Notes: generated by a model not told the origin, from the sequence alone. A stretch of 64,000 bases of DNA from Desulfurivibrionaceae bacterium (GCA_030145275.1 JAQYVV010000005.1:62001-126000), one strand, 5' to 3'. Positions 25,801 through 34,128 are shown, counted from the stretch's first letter. Made by a program: numbers and translations.

Positions 25801-25910
25801 GGCAGATGCTCACTTGCTTGACCTGTCATGATCCAAAGGGGACAGATTATGAATATAACCTGCTGCTGGATCATAGTAAGGAACTTTGTGTTCAGTGTCA
25901 TCGTTATTAA
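22845..25910 (+). CDS. 42-haem lipoprotein c-type cytochrome
   Basis: 1021 residues with 42 CxxCH motifs counted by eye, one per about 24 residues, running from residue 44 to the last codons (CVQCHRY). A type II signal peptide ends at lipobox LQAC (residue 29), so the mature protein should be lipid-anchored, likely in the outer membrane. The body is about 21 units of roughly 48 residues of the form H-x-P-(x3)-G-x-C-x-x-C-H-x-x-H ... L-C-x-x-C-H, the doubled CXXCH pattern in which the extra His can serve as a distal ligand. There is no non-haem domain. It probably acts as an electron wire or storage rod across or outside the envelope. It is translationally coupled to the chaperone gene upstream. 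Confidence 0.93.
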   Translation: MSNKYSKKRILFIINSLLIIVLYFTLQACVSGNTPQKNTQRRQACTDCHADWAESFQQGNTHKPVEAGKCRTCHLPHGLIAVVQLTSPAPRLCFACHKDIPESIEKKVVHQPAKNGKCLECHNSHNSTNEHLLKNSERELCFQCHEQDRYSKKNVHKPVAEKCITCHAPHGSDYPALTDKKLAELCAQCHDFKAASFVAKHYGKKVTDGCLTCHDPHSSESEGLLKPFIHPSIEGGGCDSCHDKMEMRGGKSAEQMSSLCVSCHPSHVGGFLHEPYVNGQCLECHAVHASDYLAIAARPLQQLCTECHDQHTGIQKGSLHEPAQKGDCLSCHQSHWSENAQLLTVSGNDLCFKCHDQADFTGKGRKRLHEPVGQGECLDCHEAHAAPQKSLLNEKQGKLCFSCHDQTAGEIYHSSVHRPFAEGNCSSCHQPHQSSAPHFLKDSVSLNKLCLQCHAQIEEKLKETPHQPVAKGKCTNCHDSHAANRKALLLENPGKLCLSCHDDMKFAAESKGRIIHEPIREGNCTVCHDPHGTVKPQNLKKMEPGLCLDCHAEISQFWSTGSAHEPASQQCTTCHLSHSGDNEALLRKEAASICGDCHESGAELQATHKGMKLSPLGCVNCHDPHGSANNKLLRPVLHEPFNSADCLSCHDSQGAVTTGPKCFDCHEKDDGKVVHAPYRQNKCADCHQTHAADYPGLLVNSGASLCATCHADIAKKSSAQKLHKPFQEGRCQTCHASHTSDHKNLLHDSLSTACMECHTDLPQGVKNLHSPFAKGECLTCHLAHGGSNDNLLVEKSDNLCYQCHQKDRVIGQHKSPVPLTGNCVSCHDPHGSNQKAIIREFIHEPFSDDCSYCHQSGQEITNELCLQCHERVRDDYLLPHSHLTMVDKKEGCLTCHTPHAGKTAAMLRDEVDQVCLECHQQSLDRYDGKKHVHQDMDNCTDCHAGHGSSAPAMLKGDGSTTCTSCHKSHDSFTHPIGEGVLDHRNRQMLTCLTCHDPKGTDYEYNLLLDHSKELCVQCHRY

Positions 25911-25959
25911 CTTTTCGCAGTCTTCGCTTAGCTGCAACGCCATCAATCTTGGAGTTACT

Positions 25960-26838
25960 ATGTCTCGTCTATTTTATAGGATAAGTAAATATATTTTCCT
26001 TGTTGCTTTTTTGATTGTGGCAACAGACACTTCTGTCTGGGCCTGGAACCATCATTTATCTTTATATTCTGCCACCGGTGACCCCATGCGGGTGCCAGCC
26101 GGTCTTTTTATTGATACAGAAAAAGAGCGCTATTATATCATTGATACCGGAAATAATCGGTTGGTCTCTTTTGATAAGGATGGCAATTATTTACAGGATT
26201 TTAATGCAAACGGGAAATTGACAGCACCCTTTGACCTGGTAAAGGATTCTCTTGGAAGGCTGTGTGTGATCGAGAAGGGGAAGAACACTCTAACCACAAT
26301 TGATCTTAAAAACAAAGAGGTTACACCACATACTCTTACGTATAATGGAAGCACAATCATTCCGCATCGTCTGGCTCTAGTAGATGGTACTATTCTAGTA
26401 CTAGACAAGAATAAGGGGGGGGTAGTTGTCCTGGATAAGGATTTACAGGTCAGATCGTACATTCCCTGCCCGGATAACTCTGAGGGGTTTGTTGATTTTG
26501 TAACCATTGCTGGTGAAATATGGGGCTTAGACCGTGGAAGTAATTCAGTATATCGTTATTCAATCAATGGTAAATTATTGGAAAAGGTGCAGTTAGATAC
26601 TTCCCCTCAGCATCCTGTTGCTCTCGCAATTTCCCCGGATGAACATTTGTTTATCCTCGATCGACATGCCAGGGCCGTTTATCAGTTCTCCAGAACTGGC
26701 CGTCTTGATAAAAAATTTCTGGAACAAGGTTTTACAGTTGGCAAACTCTTCTACCCAATTCTGCTTCGTTTTGACCCTTGGGGGCGTTTATGTGTTGTGG
26801 ATGAAGGAAATGGACGGGTAGAGATATATAATAGGTGA
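25960..26838 (+). CDS. Secreted NHL-repeat beta-propeller protein
   Basis: ATG 25960 is preferred over the track start at 25828, because GGAG lies 5 bases upstream and a signal sequence follows ('IFLVAFLIVATDTSVWAW'). The 292-residue protein is almost entirely NHL-type blades: 'VPAGLFIDTEKERYYIIDTGNNRL', 'APFDLVKDSLGRLCVIEKGKN', 'HPVALAISPDEHLFILDRHAR' and 'YPILLRFDPWGRLCVVDEGNGR'. No catalytic site is seen. It sits between the giant cytochrome and cytochrome paralogue 2, a recurrent neighbour type for multihaem cytochromes. Confidence 0.85.
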   Translation: MSRLFYRISKYIFLVAFLIVATDTSVWAWNHHLSLYSATGDPMRVPAGLFIDTEKERYYIIDTGNNRLVSFDKDGNYLQDFNANGKLTAPFDLVKDSLGRLCVIEKGKNTLTTIDLKNKEVTPHTLTYNGSTIIPHRLALVDGTILVLDKNKGGVVVLDKDLQVRSYIPCPDNSEGFVDFVTIAGEIWGLDRGSNSVYRYSINGKLLEKVQLDTSPQHPVALAISPDEHLFILDRHARAVYQFSRTGRLDKKFLEQGFTVGKLFYPILLRFDPWGRLCVVDEGNGRVEIYNR

Positions 26839-26846
26839 GGCGAAAC

Positions 26847-27992
26847 ATGTATTACATGCGAACAATGTGCTACATAGTTATTGCGACAATTATTGTTATT
26901 TTTGTACCAAACGCTGTTTTTGCTGTTACTGGTACCTGCTCATCCTGTCACACAATGCATAACAGCCAGGATGGTGTTGAAGTTAGTTATGGGCTTGACG
27001 CTGAAGATACCGGTCCTAATGTGGGTTTACTGATAAGTGATTGTGTGGGCTGCCACTCTTCTAGTGCAGGCAATCAAGTACTTGGAAACACCCCTATTGT
27101 TAACACAACGACAACCATTCCTGTTTTTAACGACACCGCTTTGGCCGGAGGAGATTTTTATTGGGTCGTTAATAGTGGTGACAATTATGGCCATAATGTT
27201 GATGGGATAGTTGGCGTAGATAGTGCTGTTAATGTAGGGATGACACCTCCTGGCTGGTCTTCTGCTGCTGCTTTTGGTTATGCTGGTACCGATGCAACCC
27301 GTAGAGCAGAAGCAGGGAGCTGGGGTGAACAATTAACTTGTGATGGGGTTTATGGCTGTCATGGTGATGTTGTTGATGGTGTTTGGGGTTCGCACCACAA
27401 CAATGCCGGAGGCCTTCGTGAATTTGCTGCCGTGGATGACGAACACCAGGGGGAGCACTATAGATTTCTGCATGGCATCAATGGTTATGAGGACCCGAAA
27501 TGGCAGCATAATGTTGCTGATGATGGCAACTTTAATGTCTATCATGGTGAGATTCGTTCCGGCTCGGATCTCGTTGGCAGCAGAGATACAATCTCATTTC
27601 TGTGTGCCCAGTGTCATGGCAATTTTCACTCCGGCACTGGTACCGACGAGGGGATTGCTGACTCTGGTTTTGCCAGCCCCTGGATACGCCATCCGGTTGA
27701 TGTTAAACTATATAAATTAGATACAGAGTATGCCTCATATTCAGCCTCAACCTACATCTATGGGGTGCCGGTTGCTTTTGATGTAACGAATAATGTAAGT
27801 TATGACAGTACAGATGACATAAACGACCCCACTGACATCCAAATTGGCTTGGCAACCGTTACCTGTCTCTCTTGTCATGTCGCCCATGCCAGCCCCAATC
27901 ATGACCTGTTGCGCTGGAACTACAGGGGGTGGCCGGGTAACAGCGTCGAAAATGACTATGGCTGTCACACCTGCCATTCATCAAAAAATTAA
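26847..27992 (+). CDS. Secreted multihaem c-type cytochrome, paralogue 2
   Basis: ATG 26847 is chosen (AGGTGAGG 6 bases upstream) over GTG 26835; the protein has 381 residues. The signal sequence ends near 'NAVFAVTG'. The architecture matches the cytochrome at 14177: CSSCH, CVGCH, CDGVYGCH (CX5CH), CAQCH, CLSCH and CHTCH, together with the shared HTMHNSQ, GHNVDG, HHNN, HYRFLHGI, NVYHG, IRHPVD and HVAH blocks. The two clearly arose by duplication. Unlike paralogue 1 it is tightly joined to upstream genes (8 bases past the NHL stop), so it is likely co-expressed with the 42-haem protein. Confidence 0.88.
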   Translation: MYYMRTMCYIVIATIIVIFVPNAVFAVTGTCSSCHTMHNSQDGVEVSYGLDAEDTGPNVGLLISDCVGCHSSSAGNQVLGNTPIVNTTTTIPVFNDTALAGGDFYWVVNSGDNYGHNVDGIVGVDSAVNVGMTPPGWSSAAAFGYAGTDATRRAEAGSWGEQLTCDGVYGCHGDVVDGVWGSHHNNAGGLREFAAVDDEHQGEHYRFLHGINGYEDPKWQHNVADDGNFNVYHGEIRSGSDLVGSRDTISFLCAQCHGNFHSGTGTDEGIADSGFASPWIRHPVDVKLYKLDTEYASYSASTYIYGVPVAFDVTNNVSYDSTDDINDPTDIQIGLATVTCLSCHVAHASPNHDLLRWNYRGWPGNSVENDYGCHTCHSSKN

Positions 27993-28020
27993 CGATTTCC
28001 CTAATCCTAGCCCAGAACGC

Positions 28021-28064
28021 CCTTGTGGGGTGTAAAAAATACAAAAAAAATTCTAAGGTACTAA
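28021..28064 (+). repeat. Partial R2 element (right half), copy g
   Basis: GGGGTGTAAAAAATAC...TTCTAAGGTACTAA resembles the right half of R2 copy e (GGGTATAAAAAACACG...TTATAAGGTACTAA). It lies just upstream of the next gene. Confidence 0.55.
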
Positions 28065-28072
28065 AATAATCT

Positions 28073-29500
28073 ATGAACCAGCACAAATATGCATATGTAC
28101 TTTTTCTAGTTTTTTTCCTCTCTTTTGTTGTCTCCGGATGTGTTAATAGCAGCCCTGGTGGTGGATTTATAAAGCGGGATATCGTTGAAAAACCACCTCT
28201 TGCCAACCAATCTTTACTATCCTTTTTCTGTGACTTTACTGAGCAGCCCCGTCAGCAACTAAACATTCAGATAAGTGATATGGAAATTCACACCGGAGAA
28301 CAATGGATCTCTGTACTTCCTTCCGTTACATCTATTTCGTCAGAGCATATTTCTACTGGACAAATTCTATTGACCCGGGCAAGCCTGCCGGCCGGGACGT
28401 ACACTAAGCTTCGCTTTACCTATGAAGAGACGGCCGCACAAAAAGAAGAAAATGGTCAGATGAAAGGGAATAAAATTACAAAAGAAATTTTATTTACCGC
28501 ACCATTGCAGCTTTTGGCACAAGAAAGTCAGTGTCTTTTTTTAGATTGGAAGTTGAGCCCGTCGCAATCCAAGCAACAACAGTTTGAACCATTAATAACC
28601 GTATTTCCGCAGGAGATTTCCTTAAGTGTTGATCTGGCATTTGTGACTTGCCCGGATATTGATACCATATATATTATTCGAACTGATACCAATAAAGTAA
28701 TCGGGGCTTGGGGGATACCTGGTAAACCGTCTGATTTTGTCTTAAATTATTCTACAGATGTACTGTATGTGCTTTCCCAAAAAAATAAATCAATTGTCAT
28801 TGTTGAAATTTCATCGGGGAGGGTAGTAGATTCTTTTTTTATTCCCATGGGTACAGACCCCTCTTTTATGGAGGTTAGTCCCGATTTTCAATACGCCTAT
28901 GTTCTGGACCAGAGAAACTTCCGGCTGATAAAAATTCAACTGTCAGATGGCAGCCTCGCAGGTACTTTTAACTTCGATTATCCTGTGGAATACTTATCTT
29001 TGCTTGAGGGTGATCACCGCCTTGCTGTCTCATCTTCAAGTGTTAATGAAGTTTATTTATTGGACAAAGAGACCCTGCAGAAAGTTCAAACAATTCAGGT
29101 TGGCAGAAAAATCTCCAGTATGGTTTTGGTAAACAACCAGCTTCTCATTGCAGAGAAGGGCGCAACCACATTACTTGCTTATAATATTCACACATCAGTA
29201 GAAAAAAGACCTGTTGTTGGTTTGGGGCCTGAGAGATTTCTTCAGGTTAACAATAGATTATATGTTTCAGCCTCAAAGGCTGGACGAATTGATGTACTAG
29301 ATCCCGATGAACTGTACCCGATAAAAACGATTCGTATTGGCGGGGCTCCTGTGGAAATGGCAGCTTCTACTAATCGGAGATGGCTATATGTTGCTGATGT
29401 GCAGAGAGGTGGCCTGGCTGTTCTTGACCTCTCTTCTTATCGGTTAGAGAAAAGGATAGATCTAGCCGCCGTTCCTCATTCAATTGCTGTTACTCAGTAA
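28073..29500 (+). CDS. Lipoprotein with DUF4382-like domain and YncE-type beta-propeller
   Basis: 475 residues with lipobox VSGC near residue 22. The N-terminal domain ('NIQISDMEIHTGEQWISVLP...TRASLPAGTYTKLRFTYEE') resembles DUF4382. From about residue 190 there is a seven-bladed-type propeller ('VIGAWGIPGKPSDFVLNYSTDVLYVLS', 'MGTDPSFMEVSPDFQYAYVLD', 'VEMAASTNRRWLYVADVQRGGLAVLDL'), as in YncE-like surface proteins. Probably the last gene of the cytochrome locus; a 467-base gap follows. Binding or structural role only; no enzyme motif is seen. Confidence 0.75.
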   Translation: MNQHKYAYVLFLVFFLSFVVSGCVNSSPGGGFIKRDIVEKPPLANQSLLSFFCDFTEQPRQQLNIQISDMEIHTGEQWISVLPSVTSISSEHISTGQILLTRASLPAGTYTKLRFTYEETAAQKEENGQMKGNKITKEILFTAPLQLLAQESQCLFLDWKLSPSQSKQQQFEPLITVFPQEISLSVDLAFVTCPDIDTIYIIRTDTNKVIGAWGIPGKPSDFVLNYSTDVLYVLSQKNKSIVIVEISSGRVVDSFFIPMGTDPSFMEVSPDFQYAYVLDQRNFRLIKIQLSDGSLAGTFNFDYPVEYLSLLEGDHRLAVSSSSVNEVYLLDKETLQKVQTIQVGRKISSMVLVNNQLLIAEKGATTLLAYNIHTSVEKRPVVGLGPERFLQVNNRLYVSASKAGRIDVLDPDELYPIKTIRIGGAPVEMAASTNRRWLYVADVQRGGLAVLDLSSYRLEKRIDLAAVPHSIAVTQ

Positions 29501-29967
29501 TCCCTTATAAATTCCACTGAGAACGTACAACAGGGCATTTTTTAAAACGTCTTTTCTCAAAATCACTTTCTTTTTAATTCCATTGGACGCAAATTTGATA
29601 TCCCCAATTTTAGTTAAATATTAGGAGGACAGAAGGTTCCCAGTGTCAATCGTCATGGTCAATGCTTCCTTGTTCGTTGTTTTTTCATTCTTTTGGTCAT
29701 TGCCCAACCAACGATATGGTGAGAAAAAAGATTTATAATCACAGAAAAATACAACTAGTTTTTTGTTGTCCATACTACGTCATATCCCTGCGAATCGACA
29801 TATGTGAATTTGACATTGCACTTACAATTTGATAATTATCAATTATTTATTTTTTGATTTTAATGAAAAATTTGAGTAGGTATTAAATAGCGTAAAATCC
29901 AGTATATTTCCTGTAGAAATCTCGTTTCAATTATAAATTAATTATCAAAATAATATTATACAATACC
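29501..29967. other. 467-base gap after the cytochrome locus
   Basis: No coding frame or repeat family recognised. It contains the sigma70-type promoter candidate at 29810. The remainder is AT-rich. Confidence 0.5.
29810..29838 (+). promoter_or_regulatory. Sigma70-type promoter candidate
   Basis: TTGACA, a 17-base spacer, then TAATTA. It would start transcription near 29845, about 120 bases upstream of the response-regulator gene. Confidence 0.55.
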
Positions 29968-32094
29968 ATGACTAATAAACGAGAAGAGAGCAAAGATCAG
30001 AAGCTTGTCTTAGTAGTTGATGACGATAAGATATTAAGACAGATTCTCTGTCTCTCCATGTCAAAATCAGGGTTTAAGGTCGCCGAAGCAGGCACCGGTG
30101 AAGAGGCAATAGAAAAATTCAAGGAACTAGGAGCAGATGCCATGTTGCTTGATGTACTTCTGCCTGGAATAGATGGTTTTCAAGTTTGTAAAAGAATACG
30201 AAAAATGCCGGGCGGCGCCTCACTGCCAATAATTATGATCACTGGTCAGGACGATTATGAGTCAATAAATAGTGCTTTTGAAGCCGGGGCAACTGATTTT
30301 GCAGCAAAACCATTAAACCCGCTTTTGCTTTGTTATAGGATTCGCTACATTATTAGAGCAAACCAGGCATTTGATGATCTGGGCATTAGTCAGTTGAAAC
30401 TTGCGGCGGCCCAGGAAATGGCTAATCTGAGCAACTGGGAGTTGGATCTCACCTCAAATATTATTGAATGGAATGCAAATGTTTGTAATATTTTTGGTGT
30501 CACAGAGCAGGGATACAGAGGGGACCTACAATTCTTTTTAGATATTGTCCATAAAGAAGATCTTGAAAATGTCAGAAAAAAAATTGATCAATCTGTTCGT
30601 CATAATAGAGATATTAATTTTGAGCATCGTATTATTCTTAAGGGAAAAAACGTAAAAATAATCAAGCAGGAAGGAAAAATTTTATATGACAGTGCAGGTA
30701 TCCCTGTGCGGATATTATTTACCAGCCAGGATGTTACCGAAAAGAAAAATACAGAGGATGAAGTTCGTTTCCTCGCATTTTATGATCGTCTAACCGAAAT
30801 GCCGAACCGTATCTTGTTTAAAGAACACCTTGCCAAGGCCCTTTTTGACGCCAAAAGGGATAGGAGTTATATCGCCGTTCTCTTTATTGATATTGATAAT
30901 TTTAGATTGATCAATGACACCTTTGGCAGAAAGACAGGTGACGCTATTCTTAAGATTGTAGCTGATCGTTTAAAAATTTGCCTTCGGGACAATGATACTG
31001 CTGCTAAAATGGATGAATATGACCTTACGGCCAGGTTCGGTGCTGATGAATTTGGCATTATACTCGAAAATTTAAATGATTTATCCGACTCAGCTATAGT
31101 TTGTCGGAGGATCATTGAAATGGTGAATGAAAAAATCACAGTTGATGATAATGATATCTTTCTGCACTCAAGAATTGGAGTGAGTGTTTTTCCTGACGAC
31201 GGAAATACGGTAGAAGACTTATTGAGAAATGCTGATTCCGCACTATCACGGGTCAAAGAACTGGAAAAAGACTCATATCAATTTTATACGGCTGATTTAA
31301 ACAGCAGAGCCTTTGCGCGCTTTGCTCTTGAAACCAGGCTAAGACAAGCCATTGTGAACAATGAATTTTATCTGCTATATCAACCACAGGTAGATTTGGA
31401 AACACTGAAAGTGACAGGTGTTGAAGCACTTATTCGATGGCTCCATCCTGATATGGGTATTGTGTCTCCAATGGATTTTATTCCGGTGGCCGAGGATACA
31501 GGATTGATAATTCCCATTGGTGAATGGGTCATGCGGGAGGCATTGATCCAGTGTAAAAAATGGGCCGATAGTGGCTTTAATATAAAAATGTCAGTCAACC
31601 TTTCCGCTGTCCAATTTCGCGACCCTAAACTTCTAGAATTTGTCAAAACAACCATTGTTGAGGAAGCGGTAGATACCAATTTTATTGAATTTGAAATCAC
31701 CGAAAGTATGCTGATGGATGATGTGGAGGGCAGTATCGAACGGATGGAAAAGTTTAAGGAATTAGGCGTTCGCCTATCCATTGACGATTTTGGCACGGGC
31801 TACTCTTCCCTCAATTATCTTAAACGGTTTCCTGTGGATGCGCTCAAAGTAGATCGGTCGTTTGTAAGTGATATTACAGTCAGTGAAGATGATGCCATGA
31901 TCGTGACCGCGATAGTGACCCTGGCAAAGAATCTGAACCTTGAGGTTATAGCTGAAGGAATTGAAATGAAAGAACACCTTTCTTTCCTCAATAATCTTGG
32001 CTGCGATCATGCTCAAGGGTATTTGATTAGCAGACCGGTTTCAGCAGAAGAGGTTGAAAGTTTTTTTGGTGATTGGACTGTCGATGAAATTTAA
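29968..32094 (+). CDS. Response regulator with PAS, GGDEF-like and EAL domains
   Basis: 708 residues, no membrane segment. The receiver domain (about 10-130) is intact ('VVDDD', phospho-acceptor in 'MLLDVLLPG', 'KPLNP'). A PAS/PAC region follows (150-265), then a GGDEF-like domain whose active-site motif reads RFGADEF. The EAL domain (about 455-700) keeps 'EALIRW', 'EITES', 'IDDFGTGYSSL', 'AEGIE' and 'AQGYLISRP', so c-di-GMP phosphodiesterase activity is likely. Diguanylate cyclase activity is uncertain because of the Gly-to-Ala change. No kinase is adjacent. Possibly linked to surface or matrix control near the cytochrome locus, which is inference. Confidence 0.9.
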   Translation: MTNKREESKDQKLVLVVDDDKILRQILCLSMSKSGFKVAEAGTGEEAIEKFKELGADAMLLDVLLPGIDGFQVCKRIRKMPGGASLPIIMITGQDDYESINSAFEAGATDFAAKPLNPLLLCYRIRYIIRANQAFDDLGISQLKLAAAQEMANLSNWELDLTSNIIEWNANVCNIFGVTEQGYRGDLQFFLDIVHKEDLENVRKKIDQSVRHNRDINFEHRIILKGKNVKIIKQEGKILYDSAGIPVRILFTSQDVTEKKNTEDEVRFLAFYDRLTEMPNRILFKEHLAKALFDAKRDRSYIAVLFIDIDNFRLINDTFGRKTGDAILKIVADRLKICLRDNDTAAKMDEYDLTARFGADEFGIILENLNDLSDSAIVCRRIIEMVNEKITVDDNDIFLHSRIGVSVFPDDGNTVEDLLRNADSALSRVKELEKDSYQFYTADLNSRAFARFALETRLRQAIVNNEFYLLYQPQVDLETLKVTGVEALIRWLHPDMGIVSPMDFIPVAEDTGLIIPIGEWVMREALIQCKKWADSGFNIKMSVNLSAVQFRDPKLLEFVKTTIVEEAVDTNFIEFEITESMLMDDVEGSIERMEKFKELGVRLSIDDFGTGYSSLNYLKRFPVDALKVDRSFVSDITVSEDDAMIVTAIVTLAKNLNLEVIAEGIEMKEHLSFLNNLGCDHAQGYLISRPVSAEEVESFFGDWTVDEI

Positions 32095-32097
32095 TGC

Positions 32098-32120
32098 CTT
32101 AGGGCCTTACAGGCCCTAAG
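32098..32120. other. Perfect 10-bp hairpin between convergent genes
   Basis: CTTAGGGCCT-TAC-AGGCCCTAAG. There is no T-run on either side, so it is a weak terminator at best. It is followed by a fragment (GACAGCCTCCTAG) matching the right end of R3. Confidence 0.6.
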
Positions 32121-32145
32121 TATGATTCCCCGACAGCCTCCTAGA

Positions 32146-33093
32146 TCAAATCAATCCCAGGCTTCTCAGGAGCGTGTCCATATCTTTTCTGTCTAGCCGG
32201 ATAAGCCCCTTCTTTTTAGCGCTGGAAAGAGCAATGTCGTATTCTGTTTTACCCAGTACCCTGTTAATTGCAGGGAACTCAGATGCTTTAAAACAAGGGT
32301 GATATTGCTCCATTATATTCACGTAGGTGTTTTTTGATAATTTTTGAGCAATAAAACCGGCTATCTCCCCCGTTTCGTCTACCACCCCTGGCATTACCAA
32401 GTGCCTTACCAGTAAACCTTTTTCTGCAACTCCGTTCGCATTTATCTGTAGATCTCCCACTTGCCGATGCATTTCAATAAGCGCCTCACGTGCTCTTTTG
32501 GGATAGTCTTTCGCATTACAATACAGTTGTGAGTTTTTGCCTGACCAAAACTTGAAGTCAGGCATATAGATATCAAAAATTCCATCCAGTAATTGGAGAG
32601 TTTGCAAGGAATCGTAACCACTTGTATTATAGATTAAAGGTATTGATAGGCCTTTTTCGATTGCAAATGGAAGGGCTGCTACTATCTGAGGAACGACATG
32701 GCTGGGGGTGACAAAGTTGATATTATGGCAACCCTGTTTTTGGAGACTGACCATTATTGAGGCAAGTTGACCGGCAGATACCTCAACGCCTCCGCTGTTA
32801 TGGCTTATGTCGTAGTTCTGGCAAAATACGCAGCCAAGATTGCAGCCATTAAAAAAAATAGCACCAGATCCTCCGGAACCCACAAGTGGAGTTTCTTCAC
32901 CATAATGTGCGTTATAATTTGCAACCCGTGCTAATGCACCGGTACGGCAGATGCCTTTTTTGTTGCTCAGCCTATCAACCTTGCATAAGCGAGGGCAGAG
33001 ACTGCACTCTTTTAGTAGCAGTTGCAGCTTTTTTGATATTTTTTGTAACTTGCCGGTCCGTGCGAGTTTGAGGTAGGAGGGAGGGGAGGGCAT
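32146..33093 (-). CDS. Radical SAM protein of the PflA-like type
   Basis: 315 residues. The 4Fe-4S SAM cluster motif 'GCNLGCVFCQNYDIS' (CxxxCxxC) lies near residue 85, preceded by a Cys-rich N-terminal stretch ('CSLCPRLCKVDR...GICRTG') typical of a stand-alone PflA-related family rather than true pyruvate formate-lyase activase. The SAM-binding barrel follows. No glycyl-radical partner is seen in the window. The substrate is unknown. Confidence 0.85.
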   Translation of the reverse strand: MPSPPSYLKLARTGKLQKISKKLQLLLKECSLCPRLCKVDRLSNKKGICRTGALARVANYNAHYGEETPLVGSGGSGAIFFNGCNLGCVFCQNYDISHNSGGVEVSAGQLASIMVSLQKQGCHNINFVTPSHVVPQIVAALPFAIEKGLSIPLIYNTSGYDSLQTLQLLDGIFDIYMPDFKFWSGKNSQLYCNAKDYPKRAREALIEMHRQVGDLQINANGVAEKGLLVRHLVMPGVVDETGEIAGFIAQKLSKNTYVNIMEQYHPCFKASEFPAINRVLGKTEYDIALSSAKKKGLIRLDRKDMDTLLRSLGLI

Positions 33094-33102
33094 AGGTAAA
33101 AA

Positions 33103-33402
33103 TTATTTTTCTTTCGCTTGCTTCTTGTTGAAATCAAAAACCATTTCATTTTTTTTCAGAAGTCCATACTCACGACGTGCTATCTCTTCAAAATATTTTT
33201 GGTCGGTTTTTAATTTTACTATCTCATTTTTCAGCTCAGTGTTTTGCCTTTTGAGGTCTTCAACTTCTAAAGAGAGGGATGAATTTTGTTCTCGAAGGTT
33301 TAAATACTTACCAACTTTTCCAAAAGAGAAGAAAAATAAAAGGAAAATAAGAAGGAAAAAAATGGTAACAGCAAAAAAACGATTTTTATTTTTATAATGC
33401 AT
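33103..33402 (-). CDS. ftsB: FtsB/DivIC-type septum protein
   Basis: 99 residues: a short cytoplasmic N-terminus, one transmembrane helix ('FFAVTIFFLLIFLLFFFSF'), a coiled coil ('LREQNSSLSLEVEDLKRQNTELKNEIVKLK') and the C-terminal 'EEIARREYGLLKKNEMVF', typical of FtsB. It helps assemble the divisome with FtsL and FtsQ. It lies 9 bases upstream of the radical SAM gene. Confidence 0.85.
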   Translation of the reverse strand: MHYKNKNRFFAVTIFFLLIFLLFFFSFGKVGKYLNLREQNSSLSLEVEDLKRQNTELKNEIVKLKTDQKYFEEIARREYGLLKKNEMVFDFNKKQAKEK

Positions 33403-33460
33403 AGTCGTTACAAAGAATAACCAAGGAAAAAAGATGTTTTAGACGATATAAATTCAACTT

Positions 33461-33601
33461 AATCCGGAAAAACCGGAAATAAGTGCCTTAACAGTAGAGT
33501 GTAACATGTTTATTTCAAAATACTTTTAAGCATTTCGTGTCTGTTATACCCCTCAAGGGGGTACTGAACTGAGTGGCAGAAATTCGGAGTTAAGGCACTA
33601 A
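33461..33601 (+). repeat. R2 palindromic element, copy c (subfamily II, empty site)
   Basis: AATCCGGAAAAACCGGAAATAAGTGCCTTAACAGTAGAGTG...GTTAAGGCACTA. It contains the uninterrupted TACCCCTCAAGGGGGTA, the empty-site counterpart of the filled copy f. Confidence 0.9.
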
Positions 33602-33637
33602 ATAATATCACAGAGGTTTCTGGAAAACGAGGGAAAT

Positions 33638-34063
33638 ATGGGTACATCGTCAGAAGAAAGGGAAATTGTTATTGTCAGTGCTTGTCTTGTTGGCATAGCG
33701 AGTAGATATGATGGGAAGGTAAAAACAAATAAAAAATGTTTGAGGCATCTTGAAAATAAAATTTGGATACCTGTCTGTCCCGAACAGCTTGGCGGACTAC
33801 CAACTCCCCGTTCACCTGCAGCCCTGAATAATGGAGATGGTTTTGCAGTTTTACGGGGTGAACAACAGATTATATCTCAGAACGGCAAAGATGTTACCGA
33901 AAAATTTATAAGAGGTGCAAAAATAGTTGCAGAGATTGCTCAAGCTTTACAAGTTAAAAAAGTGTTTTTGAAATCAAAAAGCCCATCATGCGCAGTTTCT
34001 GGTAAATGTGGGGTAACGGCGGCGTATTTAACAGAGTGTGGCTTTGATCTGCATGAATACTGA
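33638..34063 (+). CDS. DUF523 family protein
   Basis: 141 residues. Begins 'IVIVSACLVGIASRYDGK', continues 'VCPEQLGGLPTPRSPA' and 'KSKSPSCAVSGKCG', the conserved blocks of DUF523. The biochemical role of the family is not established to my knowledge. GAGGG precedes the ATG. It stands alone between the divergent ftsB and convergent tatC genes. Confidence 0.85.
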   Translation: MGTSSEEREIVIVSACLVGIASRYDGKVKTNKKCLRHLENKIWIPVCPEQLGGLPTPRSPAALNNGDGFAVLRGEQQIISQNGKDVTEKFIRGAKIVAEIAQALQVKKVFLKSKSPSCAVSGKCGVTAAYLTECGFDLHEY

Positions 34064-34072
34064 TAGTGTCGC

Positions 34073-34089
34073 GGATAGTGAAGACTCCG
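34073..34089 (+). repeat. Mini-insert I (divergent copy)
   Basis: GGATAGTGAAGACTCCG, 10 bases after the DUF523 stop. It shares GAAGACTCCG with copy H. No empty-site comparison is available here, so this is a weaker member. Confidence 0.4.
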
Positions 34090-34128
34090 ATGATGTTGTT
34101 ATCCACTTTTGCAAGAGGTTCAAGTAGC

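Noticed and set aside
26835-26846. GTG start for cytochrome paralogue 2
   Set aside because: ATG 26847 has a well-placed AGGTGAGG and a normal signal sequence start.
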